Below, one piece after another: positions 1-4,137 of a stretch of DNA of 10,795 nucleotides (within the stretch, counting starts at the first letter, position 1; each line of letters begins with the position of its first letter). The notes beneath the pieces are model-generated. The model had not been told where the DNA came from and searched no databases. It saw only the letters and a list, made by a program, of their open reading frames with translations. The stretch covers positions 1 through 10,795 of the forward strand of contig CALLDA010000144.1 of the NCBI GenBank assembly GCA_937998635.1, given 5' to 3'. Source of the DNA: an uncultured Pseudomonadales bacterium (lineage in GTDB: Bacteria; Pseudomonadota; Gammaproteobacteria; Pseudomonadales; Porticoccaceae). A program made the translations under genes and the position numbers.

Positions 1-158
1 GTAATGAAGTGTAGCGGCGCTTATCCAGCATATTCATCGGCTAGTAATCTTAACCAGGGGATAACGATTCCTATTGGCCTGGCGCGTGCTCTTACTGGAT
101 ACAACGCAAGGCAATGCGTACCATGGCCGCCACTAATCAATATTAAAAGGGGATCGCC

Positions 159-947
159 GTGGCCTACAAAACCATCAAATTTCAACGCGAAGGTGCTATT
201 GCTCGAATCACACTGGCAAGACCTGAAGCCGCCAATGCACTCAATTTTGATATGGGTGAAGAACTCAATGAAGTCGCCAATATCTGTCGGGACGATGCCT
301 CAGTCCGAGCCGTGATACTTGATGCCGAAGGCAAAATATTCTGTGCTGGTGGCGATGTGCTGACCTTCGCCGCTGCGGGTAAAGACCTGCCCGCCACCCT
401 GCGTAAATTGCTCGACTCCTTTCACCCCGCCGTCGTCACCCTCTCCACCATGAATGCGCCAGTCATTGCCAGCGTACAGGGCGTTGCTGCGGGCGCAGGC
501 TTGTCACTACTCTCTTCATGCAGCTTTGTTATCGCCAGCAAAAAGGCCAGCTTTATGATGGCCTACACTGGCATAGGCATGAGCCCCGATGGTAGTGCGA
601 CGTATTTCCTGCCCAGGCAGATCGGTCTGCGTCGCGCTGAGGAAATGATGGTGACGAATCGTCGCTTAAGTGCAGAAGAAGCCTCTGAATGGGGCCTGGT
701 TAATCAAACAGCAGACCCCAATAATCTTGCCACCGTCACACAACAACTGGCCGAACAGCTAGCTCAGGGCCCTACCCTCGCCTATGGAACGACGCGCCGA
801 CTACTACTAGAAAGCTTTGATAATAGTTTCGGCCAACAACTAGAGGCCGAAGAAAAAGCCATTCTTGGGATGGCCGAGACTAAAGATGGCCTGGGTGGCA
901 TTGCCGCATTTAAAGACAAGCAAAAGCCTGAGTTTGAAGGTGCCTGA
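159..947 (+). CDS. Enoyl-CoA hydratase/isomerase (crotonase family)
   Basis: A 262-residue protein of normal length for the crotonase family, which binds acyl-CoA thioesters and hydrates or isomerises their double bond in the cytosol (fatty-acid or aromatic-acid breakdown). Two stretches form the expected oxyanion hole: FCAGGD at residues 61-66 and GVAAGAGLSL at 108-117. The active-site loop reads GIGMSPDGSATYFLP (138-152). It has Asp144 in the position used by PaaG-like isomerases and lacks the classical hydratase glutamate pair, so isomerase activity is as likely as hydration; this part is inference from family knowledge. The start is GTG at 159, chosen because AAAAGGGGA (145-153) lies 5 bases upstream. 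The gene stands alone; what follows is an integron remnant on the other strand. The exact substrate cannot be told. Confidence 0.93.
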   Translation: MAYKTIKFQREGAIARITLARPEAANALNFDMGEELNEVANICRDDASVRAVILDAEGKIFCAGGDVLTFAAAGKDLPATLRKLLDSFHPAVVTLSTMNAPVIASVQGVAAGAGLSLLSSCSFVIASKKASFMMAYTGIGMSPDGSATYFLPRQIGLRRAEEMMVTNRRLSAEEASEWGLVNQTADPNNLATVTQQLAEQLAQGPTLAYGTTRRLLLESFDNSFGQQLEAEEKAILGMAETKDGLGGIAAFKDKQKPEFEGA

Positions 948-954
948 TAATAGG

Positions 955-968
955 CTGATTCGGATCAG
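955..968. other. Small inverted repeat after the hydratase gene
   Basis: CTGAT (955-959) and ATCAG (964-968) form a 5-bp stem around a TCGG loop, 7 bases after the hydratase stop. No T-run follows, so it is not a classical intrinsic terminator, though it could stabilise the mRNA 3' end. The rest of 969-1092 shows no gene or clear signal. Confidence 0.3.
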
Positions 969-1092
969 GGTGAATCGCGCTAAGCTGTGTCGGGTATTAG
1001 CTTGCTACGAAGCCTTGGTAAGTCAGCTGATTTGGTGAACGGGACTTAGTCCGGAGTTCTGTTAATAACTGCGCGCAAGACTGTTCAAAACA

Positions 1093-1212
1093 TTAAACCG
1101 GCAAGCTATCAGCGGGACTCAGCACGCCTTTACCACCCCGATTAACGACATGGGTATAAATTTCGGTGGTAGAAACACCAAGATGACCCAATAACTCTGA
1201 GATCAGAAGCCA
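1093..1212 (-). pseudogene. intI: Integron integrase (IntI), C-terminal remnant
   Basis: Read on the minus strand, 1212 down to 1093 gives about 39 codons ending in TAA. They include ELLGHLGVSTTEIYTHV followed by NRGGKGVLSPADSLPV. The first part is the tyrosine-recombinase C-terminal box: the LLGH histidine, then the catalytic Tyr in IYTHV. The GG-x-GV-x-SP-x-D-x-L tail is typical of integron integrases rather than XerC/XerD. An intact IntI has about 320-340 residues; everything upstream of this box is missing, including the catalytic Arg and the N-terminal DNA-binding domain. The frame meets a TAG at 1219-1221. The orientation, pointing away from the cassettes, is the normal one for an integron. 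The fragment is non-functional. Identification rests on recognised motifs, not a database search. Confidence 0.85.
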
Positions 1213-1403
1213 CTGGCTCTATATCACGGGAAAATAATCTGTAACTCTTTGATTTTTAAAGATACCCGAATATGATAAGTGGCAAGAAAAAAACATAAAA
1301 AAAGCAACGGATGGCACTCTATGTCAGCTCATGAAATATCATAAACCAAGTAACTTCCTGTTGTTAAAACATATTATCGAGACTGTAGCGCTGCGCGCCC
1401 TGT
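1213..1403. other. A+T-rich gap between integrase remnant and cassettes
   Basis: No gene or integrase homology is visible on either strand. The stretch is clearly richer in A+T than its flanks, with runs of A near 1288-1302, and sits where about 280 integrase codons should be. It therefore looks like a replacement or deletion scar. A promoter-like pair, TTGATT (1249-1254) and TATGAT (1271-1276) with a 16-base spacer, points towards the cassettes and could be a relic of a cassette promoter. Confidence 0.4.
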
Positions 1404-1456
1404 GATAGCGTGCCAAAGTGATATAGTGCCAACGTCTTTATAATTCACTGTTATGC
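1404..1456 (+). other. Candidate attI site with direct repeats
   Basis: Two imperfect direct repeats, GATAGCGTGCCAA (1404-1416) and GATATAGTGCCAA (1420-1432), agree at 11 of 13 bases with a 16-base period. They lie just before the crossover point G^TTATGC (1450-1456) where the first cassette begins. In characterised integrons, attI carries direct repeats bound by the integrase next to a GTT core, so the arrangement fits. No attC-like partner arm was seen upstream, which argues for attI rather than the end of a lost cassette. attI sequences vary widely, so this is an inference. Confidence 0.35.
1439..1444 (+). promoter_or_regulatory. Candidate -10 box upstream of the cupin cassette
   Basis: A perfect TATAAT lies 22 bases before the cupin ATG. 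Transcription would start close to the cassette boundary at about 1451, giving a very short leader. No good -35 hexamer lies at normal spacing, so activity is uncertain. Confidence 0.3.
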
Positions 1457-1466
1457 ACCTTAAACT

Positions 1467-1808
1467 ATGAAGATAGTAAATATAGAAAATTCAGAACACT
1501 ACAAGTGGGGTAATGACTCAGATGGTTGGCATTTACATAAATCTGAAGATCTAAGTATTATCGAAGAAAATGTGCCGCCAAACGAAAAAGAGGAAAGGCA
1601 TTACCACAATGAATCTCAGCAGTTTTTTTATGTTCTGTCGGGTGTGGCCCACATAGAAATTTCGGGTACTGTATTCGAAATTCATGCTGATAGTAGCATC
1701 CACGTTCCAGCTAAAAAACCACACCAGTTAATGAATAATGGCGCAGTAAACTTACGCTTCTTGGTTATCTCTCAGCCAAAGAGTCATGGCGACAGAGTCA
1801 ATGCATAA
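1467..1808 (+). CDS. Small single-domain cupin protein (integron cassette gene)
   Basis: A 113-residue single-domain cupin, a small beta-barrel that usually holds a metal ion. Motif 1 is RHYHNESQQFFYVLSG (residues 44-59) with ligand candidates His45 and His47; the usual glutamate is replaced by Gln52, as in other QQFFYVLSG-type cupins. Motif 2 is HVPAKKPHQLMNN (79-91) with His86 as the third histidine. There is no signal peptide, so it is cytosolic. The enzymatic or binding role cannot be told; such proteins range from isomerases and dioxygenases to sugar-binding proteins. The ATG lies 16 bases inside the cassette boundary with no clear Shine-Dalgarno sequence, and the TAA stop (1806-1808) is embedded in the attC R'' box, both common in cassette genes. 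Expression would depend on a promoter to the left. Confidence 0.88.
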   Translation: MKIVNIENSEHYKWGNDSDGWHLHKSEDLSIIEENVPPNEKEERHYHNESQQFFYVLSGVAHIEISGTVFEIHADSSIHVPAKKPHQLMNNGAVNLRFLVISQPKSHGDRVNA

Positions 1809-1865
1809 CAAAGCGCTCAAAATCGGACCGTCAAACTGCGGCGGCCGCTTAGCTCTGCGTTAAGT
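1803..1865 (+). other. attC: attC recombination site 1 (cupin cassette)
   Basis: R'' is GCATAAC (1803-1809), the exact complement of the cassette's first bases TTATGC plus the preceding G (1450-1456). R' is GTTAAGT (1859-1865), matching GTTRRRY. The inner arms AGCGCT (1812-1817) and AGCTCT (1851-1856) pair at 5 of 6 positions. The left arm then carries an extra C before AA opposite TT, the kind of unpaired base that gives attC its strand polarity. The centre is GC-rich (GCGGCGGCCGC). Length 63, normal for attC. Confidence 0.85.
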
Positions 1866-1880
1866 GGTCGTACATAACCC

Positions 1881-2129
1881 ATGACTCTCTTTGAGAGAAT
1901 AATAGGTTCGCTCAAGGCGATTCTTCTTCTTTTGTTGGCTTTTCCAATTGCAGTGGCGGCCACATTTATGACAAATCCTTTTTGGAAATGGTTTGAGGAC
2001 ACCACGAATATTGAATCTTATGGTCACTCGGGCCCTGCTGAGTGGTGCTACCTGGCAATGTACACGTTGAGTGTGGTGCTCTTTACTGTGCTGTGGGCTA
2101 AGTCCGAGCGTAAGCGTGGCCGCTCATGA
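1881..2129 (+). CDS. Small two-TM membrane protein, function unknown (integron cassette gene)
   Basis: An 82-residue protein with two hydrophobic helices, about residues 11-29 (AILLLLLAFPIAVAATF) and 56-72 (CYLAMYTLSVVLFTVLW). They are joined by a polar loop with the recognisable string FWKWFEDTTNIESYGHSGP (34-52), and the protein ends in a basic tail (KSERKRGRS). By the positive-inside rule the C-terminus is likely cytoplasmic and the loop periplasmic. The loop motif resembles small membrane proteins I recall from other integron arrays, but this was not checked. The start is ATG at 1881, 21 bases after the cassette boundary, with no strong Shine-Dalgarno. The stop lies just before the next attC. 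No function can be assigned. Confidence 0.72.
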   Translation: MTLFERIIGSLKAILLLLLAFPIAVAATFMTNPFWKWFEDTTNIESYGHSGPAEWCYLAMYTLSVVLFTVLWAKSERKRGRS

Positions 2130-2136
2130 AGGGCAT

Positions 2137-2199
2137 GCTTAAGAAACTCTTGCTGACTCCGGCGCTGTCGCGCCTCCGTAGTAGAGTTTGGCGTTAGGT
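2137..2199 (+). other. attC: attC recombination site 2 (degenerate R'')
   Basis: R' is GTTAGGT (2193-2199), a perfect GTTRRRY core. The arms AAACTCT (2144-2150) and AGAGTTT (2183-2189) are exact complements, and the centre GGCGC (2161-2165) pairs with GCGCC (2170-2174). The left core reads GCTTAAG (2137-2143) where ACTTAAC would match this cassette's own first bases, so the conserved AAC has become AAG and the left spacer is missing. Recombination would probably be impaired. Length 63. Confidence 0.65.
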
Positions 2200-2210
2200 G
2201 GCATATCAAA

Positions 2211-2615
2211 GTGGTCGTCGTTCGCGTGACATTAGGTCTTTTTCTATTCGGCCTATTTGTCGTAGGCTCCTATGTACTGTTATTCGGTGCCTATCTCCAC
2301 TTCGACAGCGACGACTCCGATCCTTTCCTAATGGTAGTAGGGCGCGCTACATGGCTAAGTTATCTCATATCGTTGAGTTTGCTGTGGGGCTTAAGTGCGG
2401 TAGCGATGCTTTGGCCAGGTCAAAGAAGTGATCGATGTAGGTCCGTACTTCGCTGGGGCGGTATTTGGGCCGGTGTATCCGGCGCGGTATTGATGGGGAT
2501 AGCGTACATTGAGGACTATGAACGATTCTATGTTGAAATGGCAGGGCTTGTTCTGTTTAGCAGTCTCGCCATCGGACTGGGGCTACGCTGGCTATTCAGG
2601 AAAACAGCCACCTAG
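2211..2615 (+). CDS. Four-TM membrane protein, function unknown (integron cassette gene)
   Basis: A 134-residue protein with four predicted membrane helices at about residues 6-28, 47-67, 82-99 and 109-127. An acidic loop (FDSDDSDPF, 31-39) follows the first helix, basic residues between helices 2 and 3 (QRSDRCR, 71-77) suggest a cytoplasmic loop, and a second acidic loop (EDYERFYVE) precedes helix 4. I do not recognise a family. The start is taken as GTG at 2211, 17 bases inside the cassette boundary. A second GTG at codon 6 is possible, and no Shine-Dalgarno decides between them. The TAG stop (2613-2615) is embedded in the degenerate R'' sequence ACCTAGC (2610-2616), matching the layout of the cupin cassette. 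An overlapping frame at 2198-2431 is not membrane-like and is less credible. Confidence 0.65.
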   Translation: MVVVRVTLGLFLFGLFVVGSYVLLFGAYLHFDSDDSDPFLMVVGRATWLSYLISLSLLWGLSAVAMLWPGQRSDRCRSVLRWGGIWAGVSGAVLMGIAYIEDYERFYVEMAGLVLFSSLAIGLGLRWLFRKTAT

Positions 2616-2633
2616 CCAGTCGGGGCAGGCGAC
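2610..2633 (+). other. attC: Left half of a truncated attC (third cassette)
   Basis: ACCTAGC (2610-2616) differs by one base from ACCTAAC, the complement expected from this cassette's first bases TTAGGT (2194-2199). GTCG (2619-2622) and CGAC (2630-2633) could form a short stem, but no partner arm or GTTRRRY core follows at the usual distance. The nearest GTT string, GTTAGTA at 2687-2693, breaks the consensus. The site therefore appears cut off or decayed. Confidence 0.4.
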
Positions 2634-2830
2634 CGGAACACGCTATTGAGTATCTCGACCAGTTTCACGCGGCGTATGCCCAGGGTGTTAGTAACGGGAG
2701 GAAGAGAAAAGTTATATCGGTTCAACTGGAGCTGAAGTATTCTCCAGGAAACTACCTGGACGAACCGATATTGATTGAGAATGATCACCCTTTCATGTCG
2801 GACCTTGATACAGCCTACTCTCGTCTGTAG
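2618..2830 (+). pseudogene. 5'-truncated gene fragment, unknown family
   Basis: This frame is open from 2561 to a TAG at 2828-2830 and gives a protein-like C-terminus of about 60-70 residues. It contains HAIEYLDQFHAAYAQGV, then RKRKVISVQLELKYSPGNYL and ENDHPFMSDLDTAYSRL. There is no ATG or GTG before a late Met codon at 2795, and upstream it runs into the end of the four-TM cassette gene, so the start has been lost. The composition, with regular charged and aromatic residues and no low complexity, suggests a former gene. It may be the 3' part of a fourth cassette fused by deletion, or a chromosomal gene cut by the integron. I do not recognise the family. Confidence 0.45.
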
Positions 2831-2965
2831 TTAAGGCCTCAACGCTGGAGAATTCCCGCAGTCATTCCTTATCACACAGCTTCTACACTGCGCCTATATA
2901 TAGATAAAAGTGGTTCAGTACGGCTGTGAAATTAAAATAATATGCGTTTAATCGATTGATTTTAT
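2831..2965. other. Intergenic spacer with no recognised gene
   Basis: It follows the truncated frame and lies downstream of tRNA-Leu in that gene's direction. No rho-independent terminator for the tRNA operon is visible: the bases after the CCA end form no strong GC stem with a T-run. CTATATATAG near 2896-2905 is palindromic but of no clear use. Confidence 0.4.
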
Positions 2966-3052
2966 TGGTGCCCGGAGCCGGAATCGAACCGGCACGGTAT
3001 TTCTACCGAGGGATTTTAAGTCCCTTGCGTCTACCAATTTCGCCATCCGGGC
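2966..3052 (-). tRNA. tRNA-Leu (anticodon UAA)
   Basis: The minus strand reads GCCCGGATGGCG at the 5' end (3052 downward) and closes with TCCGGGC-A-CCA, giving a 7-bp acceptor stem, an encoded CCA (2966-2968) and 87 nt in all. The anticodon arm GGGACTTAAAATCCC carries TAA in the loop. The long variable arm CGGTAGAAATACCG marks a class II tRNA, as expected for leucine. The T arm is GCCGG-TTCGATT-CCGGC. It is the last gene of the pgsA-proximal tRNA cluster, downstream of tRNA-Cys. Confidence 0.97.
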
Positions 3053-3094
3053 AGAACGTCTCAATGTACAAATTACAGTTTTTTATCGTAGCTG

Positions 3095-3166
3095 CCAGCG
3101 CGCTGCGCTGGTCCTTGCGGTCGCTCTCGACGCCGTGTCTTCCGCGACACTCGTGCTTCCTGCACG
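3095..3166 (-). repeat. Four tandem hairpins between tRNA-Cys and tRNA-Leu
   Basis: In transcript direction the stems are CGTGC/GCACG (3166-3152, loop AGGAA), GTGTC/GACAC (3150-3135, loop GCGGAA), GTCG/CGAC (3131-3120, loop AGAG) and CCAGCGC/GCGCTGG (3111-3095, loop AGC). They follow one another almost without gaps. Two loops and the linker CAAGGAC contain GGA. The block is part of the tRNA precursor if the cluster is co-transcribed. It could be an RNA-processing or protein-binding element, or the remains of a small repetitive insertion. A 37-codon basic open frame also runs through it but looks accidental. Confidence 0.5.
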
Positions 3167-3169
3167 TCT

Positions 3170-3192
3170 TCTACCCATTTCGTCATCCGGGC
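3170..3192 (-). repeat. Partial duplicate of the tRNA-Leu 5' end
   Basis: This 23-nt segment matches the first 23 bases of tRNA-Leu (3030-3052) at 21 positions, 140 bases upstream in transcript direction. It stops within the D arm, so it cannot fold into a tRNA. It suggests a past duplication of tRNA-Leu or an insertion that copied its target. Confidence 0.75.
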
Positions 3193-3221
3193 TAAGTAGT
3201 ACTTCCTAACTAAGCTTGAAA

Positions 3222-3295
3222 TGGAGGCGCGGGTCGGAATCGAACCGGCGTACACGGAGTTGCAGTCCGCTGCATGACCACTCTGCCACCGCGCC
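3222..3295 (-). tRNA. tRNA-Cys (anticodon GCA)
   Basis: The minus strand starts GGCGCGG (3295 downward) and ends CCGCGCC-T-CCA with an encoded CCA (3222-3224), 74 nt. The D arm is GGCAGAGTGGTCATGC, the anticodon arm is CGGACTGCAACTCCG with GCA in the loop, and the T arm is GCCGG-TTCGATT-CCGAC. Placement after pgsA and before tRNA-Leu is conserved in Gammaproteobacteria, where tRNA-Gly usually comes first; that one is absent here. Confidence 0.96.
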
Positions 3296-3453
3296 TATAC
3301 ATTCAACATTACTCTTTGTGAGCTCCGACAAGGTCGGGTTAACGCTAACCATTTGAGCTTTGCAACAAGCTACGTGCCGAGCAATTCCCGACCCAGCTTC
3401 GCACATACACAGCGAGTCGTTCGCCTTAGTCCTGGAGCCTCAAAAGACGCGGA
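3296..3453 (-). other. Leader of the tRNA cluster, no tRNA-Gly, competing hairpins
   Basis: Searching this stretch for a tRNA found no TTCGA T-loop or CCA end, although many relatives have tRNA-Gly here. It is rich in short inverted repeats. On the minus strand GGTCGGG (near 3393) can pair with CCCGACC (near 3337), or the same CCGAC can pair with the adjacent GTCGG (CCGAC-CTT-GTCGG, 3339-3327). AGCTT/AAGCT and GGTTA/TAACC stems lie inside. The mutual exclusion is suggestive, but no T-run makes it a clear attenuator. Confidence 0.35.
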
Positions 3454-3459
3454 ATTGTA
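3454..3459 (-). promoter_or_regulatory. Candidate -10 box for the tRNA cluster
   Basis: TACAAT on the minus strand is followed by the GC-rich stretch TCCGCG. Such a discriminator is typical of stable-RNA promoters under stringent control. It lies between the pgsA stop and tRNA-Cys. No convincing -35 box stands at normal distance, so the tRNAs may also be read from pgsA. Confidence 0.3.
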
Positions 3460-3516
3460 CCGGAGGAAGTTACTAAATAACAGGTTTGCGAGTACTGTTT
3501 CGCGAGCCAACGCCAA

Positions 3517-4092
3517 CTAATTTGATTCCTCAGATTCACTGGTGCGAATAAACTCGGGCCAGGCTGCTTTTAGGTAAATCACCATCGACCATAGGGTCAA
3601 AACCGCTGCGACATACAGCAACACCAGGCCTAGCCACTGGAACCAGGGGAAGGTATCTGGGTTAAACATCAGCAGTATCACGATAGATACCATTTGCATA
3701 ATGGTTTTGAATTTACCCATTTGCGATACGGCAACGCTGGTTCGACTACCCAGTTCGGCCATCCATTCACGTAAGGCGGAAACAACAATCTCGCGGCCAA
3801 TAATAACCATAGCAGGAATCGCAAACAGGGCTGAGGCATTTTGTTCTAGTAATAACACTAATGCGACGGCGACGATAAGCTTATCTGCTACGGGGTCAAG
3901 AAACGCACCAAAGGGGGTTTCCTGGCCTAATCGACGGGCCAGGTAGCCGTCAAGCAGATCGGTAAGCGCAGCGATACCGAATATCGCGCCACTGGCGAGG
4001 TAGTGCCATTCCCAGGGCAAATAAAACACGATCACTAAAAGCGGGATAAACACTACCCGCAGTATCGTCAGCTGATTAGGTAAATTAAACAT
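3517..4092 (-). CDS. pgsA: CDP-diacylglycerol–glycerol-3-phosphate 3-phosphatidyltransferase
   Basis: A 191-residue integral membrane enzyme that makes phosphatidylglycerolphosphate from CDP-diacylglycerol and sn-glycerol-3-phosphate, the committed step to phosphatidylglycerol and cardiolipin. The CDP-alcohol phosphotransferase signature is complete: DLLDGYLAR (residues 45-53), then Gly62, Asp66 and Asp70 in GAFLDPVADK. These aspartates hold the catalytic metals. Several hydrophobic helices surround the motif, and the N-terminus MFNLPNQLTILR is typical of PgsA. Length is normal. It starts 45 bases after uvrC, in the usual gacA–uvrC–pgsA order, with the tRNAs downstream. The Shine-Dalgarno is weak, suggesting coupling to uvrC translation or transcript. 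The stop is TAG. Confidence 0.97.
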   Translation of the reverse strand: MFNLPNQLTILRVVFIPLLVIVFYLPWEWHYLASGAIFGIAALTDLLDGYLARRLGQETPFGAFLDPVADKLIVAVALVLLLEQNASALFAIPAMVIIGREIVVSALREWMAELGSRTSVAVSQMGKFKTIMQMVSIVILLMFNPDTFPWFQWLGLVLLYVAAVLTLWSMVIYLKAAWPEFIRTSESEESN

Positions 4093-4137
4093 ACTTGAGT
4101 TGGTAATGTTATGGCCTGCAAAATTTCAGCGGCCAAA

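Larger units (their letters stand above)
1093..2830 (+). mobile_element. Degenerate chromosomal integron: intI remnant plus cassette array
   Basis: The region has the standard integron order. The integrase end is on the minus strand at 1093-1212, then comes a possible recombination/promoter region, then short plus-strand genes separated by attC sites. The cupin cassette is convincing: it opens with TTATGC (1451-1456) after a G, and its own attC begins with the complementary GCATAAC (1803-1809), as required because both ends come from one attC. The second cassette opens TTAAGT (1860-1865) and ends at GCTTAAG (2137-2143). The third opens TTAGGT (2194-2199) and ends at ACCTAGC (2610-2616). These last two R'' sites each differ from expectation, and most of the integrase is gone, so the element is probably immobile on its own. 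The right boundary is uncertain; 2617-2830 is included as a possible broken fourth cassette. Confidence 0.8.

Noticed and set aside
1..37. Possible start of a divergent minus-strand gene (ATG at 37, 12 open codons to the edge)
   Set aside because: Only 12 codons are visible, with no strong ribosome site and no recognisable motif. Too little to support a gene.
4..315. Plus-strand open frame overlapping the start of the hydratase
   Set aside because: Runs out of frame into a well-supported crotonase gene and has no family features.
2198..2431. Arg/Cys-rich plus-strand frame overlapping the four-TM cassette gene
   Set aside because: It is a shadow frame with no hydrophobic pattern. The overlapping frame at 2211 has four membrane helices and a stop placed in the attC box.
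3073..3255. Basic minus-strand open frame across tRNA-Cys and the hairpin spacer
   Set aside because: It begins inside a tRNA and its composition follows the inverted repeats. A shorter 37-codon version from the ATG near 3185 is equally likely to be chance.
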